A stretch of 11,700 nucleotides of DNA from DASXYU01 sp036502295 (GTDB taxonomy: Bacteria; Actinomycetota; Actinomycetes; Mycobacteriales; Jatrophihabitantaceae): the NCBI GenBank assembly GCA_036502295.1, contig DASXYU010000018.1, forward strand, positions 1 to 11,700, written 5' to 3'. Of this stretch, positions 6,861 through 11,700 are shown piece by piece (position 1 is the stretch's first letter; every line of letters starts with the position of its first letter). The notes under the pieces are model-generated. The model made no database searches, had not been told where the DNA came from, and worked only from the letters and a program-made list of their open reading frames with translations. A program made the position numbers and the translations under genes.

Positions 6861-8330
6861 TTACGGGGCAATAGGCGTTCCGAACCAGGTCATGAGGGCC
6901 TCGGTGAGGCCCAACCGCGTGCCCGTTCCCACCCAGGCGACATGTCCGTCGGGACGGATCAGGACGGCGGAGGGCGGCGTGACTGCGCCGAGCACAGGCA
7001 GTTGCCACGTGCCGTCGTAGCTGGCGTCAACGAGCCGGACCCGATCGGCCCAGGCAGTGATATCGAAGGCGTCAGGCTCGCCGAGGTTGAGCAGCACCGG
7101 CCGGGCGTCGTGCAGCAGGGTGAAGACCCGCAAGGGTCCCGCCGTAGTGTCCAGGCTGAGATCGGGCACGCGGCGTCCGAGCAGTGGGTGACCCTCGCCC
7201 AGGTCATAGGCGGTGTCCAGTCCATGGATCATCGCCGCGACGCGCGTGCGCGGCTCGTCCATCGTGAGCAGTTCAGCGAGGGTGTCGCCGAGCGCCGCGG
7301 TGCGGTCGTCGCCGCGCATAATCGCTGTCTGGGCCATCGTGTGCCGCAGGGCGCGGGCGGTGACCGGGTGCCGTTCCGCGTGATAGCTGTCCAGCAATGT
7401 CTCAGGCGACGTGCCCTTGATGACCTGCGCCAGCTTCCACCCCAGGTTCACCGCATCCTGCACACCGAGGCCGATGCCCTGACCGCCCGCCGGCGCATGC
7501 ACGTGCGCGGAATCGCCGGCGAGCAGCACGCGCCGATCCCGGTAGGTGGCTGCCTGCCGGGTGGTGTCGGTGAAGCGTGAGATCCACCTCGGGCTGTGCG
7601 CCGCGTAGTCGGTTCCCCAGACCTGGACGAGTGCGGTACGCAGATCCTCCAGGGTGGCCTCACCGAGTTCGAGGCTCCGCTCTCGCACCACGACCCGCGC
7701 TGGGCCGTCCTCCAGCCTGCTGATGCCATGCACGCCGAGTGCATCAACGCGGAGTCCCCATTCCGGCTCCTCGGCGAACTCGACCTCGGCGATCAGGCTG
7801 CTATAGGTCGGATCCCAGCCGGGAAAGTCGATGCGGGCCGACTTGCGGATCACGCTGCGACCGCCATCGGCCCCGACGAGGTACCGCGCTCGCATGATCT
7901 GCCCATCGGCGAGCTGCGCGTCCACTCCGGTCTCGTCCTGCGCGAAGCCCGTCACCTCACGTCCTCGATAGACGCGCACGCCGAGCTCATCGACCCAGCT
8001 GGCGAGGATGCGCTCGACGTGGTTCTGCCACAGTCCGAGCCCGTACGGGTGGGGCGTGGGAAAGTCACCGATGTCCAGGACGGTGTTGCCGAAGCGCGCG
8101 GTCTGCGCCACTGTTCCTTCCGACAGGAAGCGTTCAGCAATGCCACGCTGGTCGAGAATCTCGATGGTGCGCGAGTGGAAGCCGCCTGCCCGCGAGCCGA
8201 CCAGTTCAGGAGTAGGACGCTGCTCGATGATCGCGGCATCAACCCCCGCCAGCGTCAACTCAGCGGCAAGCATCATCCCGGTCGGACCCCCGCCTGCGAT
8301 CAGCACCGCGTGCCCAGAAACATCCACCAT
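6861..8330 (-). CDS. FAD-dependent class A aromatic monooxygenase
   Basis: A 489-residue flavoprotein that should hydroxylate an aromatic or polyketide-like substrate using NAD(P)H and oxygen. The dinucleotide-binding loop GGGPTG is at 13-18. The ADGGRSVIRK stretch carrying the DG motif is at 154-163, and AGDSAHVHAP with the GD motif is at 271-280, followed by GGQGIGLGVQDAVNLGWKLA. Residues from about 385 form the C-terminal thioredoxin-like domain common in phenol-hydroxylase/PgaE/rifampicin-monooxygenase relatives; it has no Cys pair. The segment SRAGGFHSRTIEILDQRG (46-63) recalls antibiotic-modifying members such as Rox, but the true substrate is not clear. ATG8330 has GGGAG four bases and GGAG eleven bases upstream. 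It is divergent from a SAM methyltransferase, a pairing often seen in tailoring or detoxification, and convergent with the aldolase gene (15-bp gap). Confidence 0.92.
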   Translation of the reverse strand: MVDVSGHAVLIAGGGPTGMMLAAELTLAGVDAAIIEQRPTPELVGSRAGGFHSRTIEILDQRGIAERFLSEGTVAQTARFGNTVLDIGDFPTPHPYGLGLWQNHVERILASWVDELGVRVYRGREVTGFAQDETGVDAQLADGQIMRARYLVGADGGRSVIRKSARIDFPGWDPTYSSLIAEVEFAEEPEWGLRVDALGVHGISRLEDGPARVVVRERSLELGEATLEDLRTALVQVWGTDYAAHSPRWISRFTDTTRQAATYRDRRVLLAGDSAHVHAPAGGQGIGLGVQDAVNLGWKLAQVIKGTSPETLLDSYHAERHPVTARALRHTMAQTAIMRGDDRTAALGDTLAELLTMDEPRTRVAAMIHGLDTAYDLGEGHPLLGRRVPDLSLDTTAGPLRVFTLLHDARPVLLNLGEPDAFDITAWADRVRLVDASYDGTWQLPVLGAVTPPSAVLIRPDGHVAWVGTGTRLGLTEALMTWFGTPIAP

Positions 8331-8389
8331 GCAACTCCCAACTCCACGAACGCCGATCCGGAGGGCGATTCTGCGGCACCACCACGCCC

Positions 8390-8424
8390 TTGCCGCAAGA
8401 CCCCCAGGCCGCTATACCTTGAAA
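8390..8424 (+). promoter_or_regulatory. Predicted leaderless promoter of the methyltransferase gene
   Basis: TTGCCG (8390-8395), a 17-bp spacer and TATACC (8413-8418), then six bases to GTG8425. The expected transcription start coincides with the GTG. The perfect short palindrome CTTGC-C-GCAAG (8389-8399) overlays the -35 box and could be a repressor site, though arms of five bases may be chance. Confidence 0.5.
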
Positions 8425-9069
8425 GTGGAAGAGGTCAACGGATACAACGGAGATCCCGCGGTGCGGGCGGAATGGGACAGCCGCTACGCCGAGCGGGAGC
8501 GGCTGTGGAGCGGGCAGCCCAATGGTGCATTGGTGACCGAGGTCGCTTCGCTTGAGCCTCGGCGGGTACTTGACGTCGGCTGCGGCGAGGGCGCGGACGC
8601 CATCTGGCTCGCCCGCCGTGGTTGGGACGTCACTGCGCTTGACGTCTCAGGTGTGGCGCTGGAGCGGGCCGCCGGGCACGCGCGCGATGCCGGTGTCGCC
8701 GTTCACTGGATGCATGCCGAGCTGGCACGGGCGGCGCTTCCGCCGGCGTCCTTCGACCTCGTCTCTGCGCAGTACCCGGCACTACTACGCACCCCCGATG
8801 GCGCGGCCGAGCGGCAACTGCTCGCGGCGGTAGCCCCGGGCGGCGTACTGCTGTTCGTGCATCACGCCGGGATGGAGACCCACCAGCCACACGACGGCGA
8901 CGGTGGTTTCGACCCCTCCGACTACGTCTGGCCCGCCATGATCGCTGCGCTACTCGAGGTCGGCTGGGAGGTCGAGGTGGATGAGCAGCGCGCACGCAGT
9001 GCGCCGGACGGTGGCGCCGGTGCGCACCACGTCGATGACCTGGTGCTGCGCGCGCGCCGGCTGGGCTGA
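8425..9069 (+). CDS. Class I SAM-dependent methyltransferase
   Basis: A 214-residue soluble methyltransferase. It opens with WDSRYAERERLWSGQPN (17-33), a signature of a common TehB/UbiE-like actinobacterial group. SAM motif I is VLDVGCGEG (48-56), the acidic residue after strand 2 is Asp73 (TALDVS), and FDLVSAQY and PGGVLLFVHH follow as the later strands. The acceptor substrate cannot be predicted. The frame stays open far upstream inside the antisense of the monooxygenase, so the start must be chosen. GTG8425 fits both the predicted leaderless promoter and the beginning of conserved sequence; TTG8419 is the nearest alternative. It is divergent from the monooxygenase across 94 bp and convergent with the thioesterase (22-bp gap). 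Confidence 0.88.
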   Translation: MEEVNGYNGDPAVRAEWDSRYAERERLWSGQPNGALVTEVASLEPRRVLDVGCGEGADAIWLARRGWDVTALDVSGVALERAAGHARDAGVAVHWMHAELARAALPPASFDLVSAQYPALLRTPDGAAERQLLAAVAPGGVLLFVHHAGMETHQPHDGDGGFDPSDYVWPAMIAALLEVGWEVEVDEQRARSAPDGGAGAHHVDDLVLRARRLG

Positions 9070-9091
9070 GCCCCTTCGCAGGCGCGGCAGG

Positions 9092-9550
9092 TCACGCGCC
9101 CGTTATCGCCGCGGTGCCGAGGGCGCCCCGCAGCATCTCGAGGACGTCCGGGGGTACGGGCGCTCCCTTACCCTCGGCGTTCTGGCAGGCGAAGACCACC
9201 TCTGAGATGGCGACGCAGCGGCCGTCCTGCCAGGCTGCCTGCTCCTCGATGAAGGACGTGTTGCCGATGCGCCCGAGGCGTACGCGCGCGTGCAGCGGCG
9301 AGCCGAAGAAGGTCTCGTCGATGAAGTCGACGCTGTACCTCGCGACGACGAACCGCCAGCCCCGGCGCTGCATCGCGTCGATGACGCCGGCGTCCCTGTG
9401 CACCGTGTAGCGGACCTGCTCGAAGTAGCGCTGCAGCGTGACGTTGTTGACGTGCCCCAGCGTGTCGAGGTCGCCGTACATCACCAGCATGTCGACGCCG
9501 GGTTCGGCGTAGGCGGCGCGATCGAGCCGGTCGGGACTGAAGCGGGGCAC
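9092..9550 (-). CDS. Hotdog-fold acyl-CoA thioesterase (4HBT-like)
   Basis: A 152-residue single hotdog domain expected to hydrolyse an acyl-CoA to free acid and CoA. The active-site helix entry YGDLDTLGHVNN (25-36) is clear; Asp29 corresponds to the catalytic Asp of Pseudomonas 4-hydroxybenzoyl-CoA thioesterase. The later pattern (SVDFIDETFFGSPLHARVRL, then NTSFIEEQAAW) fits the family. GTG9550 is chosen because AAGGAG lies exactly seven bases upstream; an ATG 19 codons earlier (9607) has no such site and would add an unrelated tail. It is divergent from the hydroxyacid dehydrogenase gene by 73 bp, so the two may share control. Acyl chain preference is unknown. Confidence 0.88.
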   Translation of the reverse strand: MPRFSPDRLDRAAYAEPGVDMLVMYGDLDTLGHVNNVTLQRYFEQVRYTVHRDAGVIDAMQRRGWRFVVARYSVDFIDETFFGSPLHARVRLGRIGNTSFIEEQAAWQDGRCVAISEVVFACQNAEGKGAPVPPDVLEMLRGALGTAAITGA

Positions 9551-9611
9551 GCGGTCTCTCCTTGGGACGAAGTCGTTCGTCAGGCTAGCGAAGTGGAAAT
9601 GTGCCACTCGC

Positions 9612-9626
9612 TATCGTCACGGTGTG
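9612..9626 (+). promoter_or_regulatory. Predicted leaderless -10/start of the hydroxyacid dehydrogenase gene
   Basis: TATCGT (9612-9617) is followed after six bases by GTG9624, the same spacing as at the methyltransferase start. No Shine-Dalgarno sequence is present and the -35 region is not convincing. Confidence 0.4.
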
Positions 9627-10439
9627 AAGGTCGGTTTCATCGGACTAGGCAGCCAGGGCGCGCCGATCGCCAGGCGGATCATCGACAGCGGTGAGCATGA
9701 GGTCGTCCTCTGGGCGCGTCGCGCGGAAAGTCTTGCGCCCTTCGGCGCCACGACTGCGCGGTTCGCGGAGTCGCCGGCTGACCTCGCCGCCGGGCTGGAC
9801 GCGCTGGGTCTCTGTGTCTTCGGTGCTGCGGACCTCGAGGAGGTGCTCTTCGGGCCGAACGGTGCCGCGCCCGCGTTGCCGTCCGGTGCGGTGGTGCTCT
9901 GCCACAGCACGGTCGCGCCGCAGGAGATCGTGGAGCTTGCTGCTCGGGCCCGGGGTTTCGGTGTCGCCGTTGTCGATGCACCGGTGAGCGGTGGCGAGCC
10001 GAAGGCGTCGATCGGCGAGCTACTGGTGATGGCCGGAGGCGATGCTGAGACGCTCGCGCGCGCGATGCCAGTACTGCGCACCTACTCGAACGATGTCGTG
10101 CACCTCGGGGCGGTGGGGACGGCCTCGCAGGCGAAGTTGCTCAACAACGCCGTCCTCGCCGCGAACCTCGCGGTGGTGGCGGACGCCTTCGACATCGGAG
10201 CCGAACTCGGCGTTGACCGGAACGCTCTCGCCGCCGTCCTACGGCAGGGGACCGCACGCAGCTTCGCGGCGGATCTGTATGCCGGCTTCGATGGTCTTGC
10301 TGCGCTTGCCGCCACCACGTTGAAGCCGACGCTCACCAAGGACGTCGGCCTGCTCGCCGTGCTCGTCGGCGGTGACGGCGGCGCCGCGTTGGTGTCGGCA
10401 GCGCGGGAGCTCATCGACAAGATCGACCTCCTGTCCTGA
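9624..10439 (+). CDS. 3-hydroxyisobutyrate-dehydrogenase-like NAD(P)-dependent enzyme
   Basis: A 271-residue member of the beta-hydroxyacid dehydrogenase family, which oxidises 3-hydroxyacids to semialdehydes or acts in reverse. The Rossmann loop is GFIGLGSQG (4-12). Arg32-Arg33 after Trp30 suggest NADP. The substrate-binding motif DAPVSGGEPKASIGELLVMA lies at 118-137, the catalytic Lys171 in AKLLNN (170-175), and a conserved LTKD near the C-terminus. At 271 residues it is slightly shorter than typical members (about 290-300). GTG9624 starts the Rossmann strand directly and is probably leaderless. It is divergent from a thioesterase and convergent with the second SDR. Candidate substrates (3-hydroxyisobutyrate, tartronate semialdehyde, other small hydroxyacids, or imines) cannot be separated from the sequence alone. 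Confidence 0.9.
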   Translation: MKVGFIGLGSQGAPIARRIIDSGEHEVVLWARRAESLAPFGATTARFAESPADLAAGLDALGLCVFGAADLEEVLFGPNGAAPALPSGAVVLCHSTVAPQEIVELAARARGFGVAVVDAPVSGGEPKASIGELLVMAGGDAETLARAMPVLRTYSNDVVHLGAVGTASQAKLLNNAVLAANLAVVADAFDIGAELGVDRNALAAVLRQGTARSFAADLYAGFDGLAALAATTLKPTLTKDVGLLAVLVGGDGGAALVSAARELIDKIDLLS

Positions 10440-10471
10440 GTCGTTCCCTGTATAGCCGGCGGGCGCGTTCG

Positions 10472-11446
10472 CTAGGTGGTCAGCTGCTCGGAGAGGTCCC
10501 AGAGCCGATCAGCGTTGCCCTGATCGAGCGCGTACCAGGCGACGCCCGCCGGGTGTGCAGCCAGGTCATCGAGCTCCCGACCGAGTACCTCGGACTCGTG
10601 GCAGTCCTCGAAGTAGCGGCCGCTCACGCCTGCGAACGTCGGGGCTGTAGCGACAAGGATCGTGGTGGCGGCTCCTTGTGCCGTGGTCTTGTACTGCTGC
10701 TTGTTCGCCGCGGCGATCGCTCCGGCGAGGTCGGCGGGAATGTGGCGGCCGAGGTTCGTCTCCAGGATCGCGCCGGGGTGTACCGCGTTGGCGGTGATCC
10801 CCTCCTCGCTCCATCGCTGTGCTGCGCCGACCGCGAAAAGGACGTTGGCTGTCTTCGACTGCCCGTAAGCGATCATCGCGTCATACGGGCGGTGCTCGAA
10901 GTCGATGTCGTCGAAGTCGACCGTTGCCCTCAAGTGACCACGGGAACTCAGCGAGACGACGCGGGCACCACCGAGCGACCGCTGGGCAGTGGCGTCCTCG
11001 GCGCCGGTCGTGAGGGCTGCGTGTAGCGCGGTCGCGAGGACGAAATGACCTAGATGGTTGGTCGCGAACTGGAGTTCATGACCGCCCGCGTTCAGCGTTC
11101 GCTGCGGCAGCGCCATCACGCCGGCGTTGTTGATCAGCAGGTGCAGCGGTCCGGACCAGGCGCCGGCGAATGCGCGTGTCGAGGACGGGTCGGCGAGGTC
11201 GAGGTGCGCTACGTGCACGACGCCGTCCTGTTCAGCGGTGATGCGATCGGCTACCCGCCGTCCCTCGTGGATGTTGCGGACCGCGAGTGTCACCTGCGCA
11301 CCGACCGAGGCGAGGACGCGGGCGGTCTCAGCACCGATACCTGAGGAACCTCCAGTGACGACGGCGCGTATGCCACGCAGGTCGAGGCCCGCGGCTGCTT
11401 CTTCGGCGGTGGTGCCCCAGCCGAAACGGTCGGTGTCGATGGTCAT
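10472..11446 (-). CDS. Short-chain dehydrogenase, retinol-dehydrogenase-like
   Basis: A 324-residue SDR with the nucleotide loop TGGSSGIG (31-38), Arg57 after beta-2 (favouring NADP), NNAG (106-109), SLSS (165-168) and the catalytic YGQSK (194-198). Length and layout match the retinol-dehydrogenase/protochlorophyllide-reductase-like actinobacterial SDRs that often sit beside TetR regulators. It differs from the first SDR by keeping standard NNAG and having no Tyr-proximal lid insertion. ATG11446 has AAAGGA five bases upstream; an in-frame ATG 16 codons earlier would place the start inside the operator region and is rejected. It is divergent from the tetR-like gene and its promoter spacer is filled by one of two twin palindromes, so it is probably the main target of that regulator. 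The substrate is probably a xenobiotic or lipophilic ketone/alcohol (inferred). Confidence 0.92.
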   Translation of the reverse strand: MTIDTDRFGWGTTAEEAAAGLDLRGIRAVVTGGSSGIGAETARVLASVGAQVTLAVRNIHEGRRVADRITAEQDGVVHVAHLDLADPSSTRAFAGAWSGPLHLLINNAGVMALPQRTLNAGGHELQFATNHLGHFVLATALHAALTTGAEDATAQRSLGGARVVSLSSRGHLRATVDFDDIDFEHRPYDAMIAYGQSKTANVLFAVGAAQRWSEEGITANAVHPGAILETNLGRHIPADLAGAIAAANKQQYKTTAQGAATTILVATAPTFAGVSGRYFEDCHESEVLGRELDDLAAHPAGVAWYALDQGNADRLWDLSEQLTT

Positions 11447-11470
11447 GGTCGTCCTTTGCGTAGCATCGCC

Positions 11471-11499
11471 TTCAGTGCGGAGGCTCCTCCGCATAATTT
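11471..11499 (+). promoter_or_regulatory. Predicted promoter of the tetR-like gene
   Basis: TAATTT (11494-11499) is a fair -10 box; 17 bp upstream TTCAGT (11471-11476) is a weak -35. Operator 1 occupies the spacer and operator 2 lies over the predicted start point, which fits autoregulation. Confidence 0.4.
11476..11493. promoter_or_regulatory. Operator 1 between the SDR and tetR genes
   Basis: TGCGGAGG-CT-CCTCCGCA is a perfect palindrome with 8-bp arms. It ends directly at the tetR -10 box (11494) and covers the predicted start point of the SDR transcript. It shares its core with operator 2, centred 25 bp away. The size and symmetry are typical of TetR-family dimers. Confidence 0.8.
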
Positions 11500-11524
11500 A
11501 AGCGGAGGTACCTCCGTTTGTAAA
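11495..11524 (-). promoter_or_regulatory. Predicted promoter of the divergent SDR gene
   Basis: On the minus strand, TTTACA (11524-11519) and TAAATT (11500-11495) are separated by 18 bp, and those 18 bp are exactly operator 2. Bound repressor would block this promoter directly. Confidence 0.5.
11501..11518. promoter_or_regulatory. Operator 2 between the SDR and tetR genes
   Basis: AGCGGAGG-TA-CCTCCGTT is a palindrome with one mismatched pair (G/T at the second position). It shares the CGGAGG-N2-CCTCCG core with operator 1 and sits precisely in the SDR promoter spacer. Confidence 0.8.
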
Positions 11525-11534
11525 GAAGGTGGGA

Positions 11535-11700
11535 ATGGCCGAGCGCACGCTGCGCGCCGATGCGCGACATAATCGCGACCGGCTGGTGACGATCGCGGCC
11601 GAGGCGTTCGCGCAGCACGGCGCCAATGCCTCGCTGGAGGAGATCGCGCGCCGAGCAGGCGTCGGCATCGGAACCCTCTACCGCCACTTTCCTACACGGG
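11535..11700 (+). CDS. TetR-family transcriptional regulator (N-terminal part, runs off the window)
   Basis: The visible 55 codons give an N-terminal arm followed by the TetR helix-turn-helix: RLVTIAAEAFAQHGANASLE, then EIARRAGVGIGTLYRHFPTR, with the hallmark GTLYRHF recognition helix. ATG11535 is preceded by AAGG five bases upstream. The ligand-binding domain is outside the window, so the inducer cannot be guessed. Its position, divergent from an SDR with two matching palindromes in between, suggests it represses the SDR and itself; that is inferred. Confidence 0.93.
   Translation, partial: MAERTLRADARHNRDRLVTIAAEAFAQHGANASLEEIARRAGVGIGTLYRHFPTR

Noticed and set aside
7596..8424. Long plus-strand frames antisense to the monooxygenase
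   Set aside because: They show no domain sequence before the methyltransferase begins; the opposite strand carries full FAD-monooxygenase motifs.
9551..9607. ATG9607 as the thioesterase start
   Set aside because: GTG9550 has a perfectly placed AAGGAG; the longer form adds residues foreign to the family and would overlap the divergent promoter region.
1..11700. Mobile elements, CRISPR arrays, tRNA or rRNA genes
   Set aside because: No transposase, integrase, spaced repeat array, terminal inverted repeats around genes, or RNA-gene sequence was recognised.

Overview
The window is high-GC DNA with GTG and TTG starts as well as ATG. Gene families include F420/FMN-type PPOX, DUF2889 and a DUF35-thiolase fusion. 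Three GTG starts lie 6-7 bases downstream of a TANNNT box, which suggests leaderless mRNAs. Together this points to a motile, soil-type actinobacterium; genus and species cannot be told from the sequence. No rRNA, tRNA, CRISPR array, insertion sequence, prophage or integrase was seen.

Layout. (1) 1-2709: two tandem chemoreceptor genes. The first is cut by the window edge and is broken by a frameshift and a 105-nt deletion. The second is an intact 554-residue membrane chemoreceptor. Each ends in a strong hairpin terminator. (2) 2817-3728 (minus): a DUF2889 protein, divergent from the next cluster. (3) 3846-6845 (plus): a tight three-gene operon encoding a short-chain dehydrogenase of the 3-alpha-hydroxysteroid dehydrogenase/carbonyl reductase type, a split-barrel flavin/F420 (PPOX) protein, and a DUF35 zinc-ribbon/OB domain fused to an Ltp2-like, cysteine-less thiolase-fold aldolase. 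(4) 6861-8330 (minus): a class A FAD monooxygenase with a C-terminal thioredoxin-like domain, divergent from a SAM methyltransferase (8425-9069, plus). (5) 9092-9550 (minus): a hotdog thioesterase, divergent from a 3-hydroxyisobutyrate-dehydrogenase-like enzyme (9624-10439, plus). (6) 10472-11446 (minus): a second SDR, divergent from a TetR-family regulator that runs off the right edge. Two matching 18-bp palindromes lie between them.

How the genes may work together. Apart from the chemoreceptors, the window is mostly small-molecule oxidoreduction and acyl-CoA chemistry: SDRs, a beta-hydroxyacid dehydrogenase, an Ltp2-like aldolase, a thioesterase and an aromatic-type monooxygenase. The operon in (3) reads as a small catabolic module for a hydroxylated steroid-like or branched acyl-CoA substrate, but that substrate is inferred. 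The most concrete regulatory reading is at the right edge, where one operator exactly fills the spacer of the SDR promoter and the other abuts the tetR -10 box. The most concrete genome-decay signal is at the left edge, where the frameshift falls at a perfect 10-bp inverted repeat.
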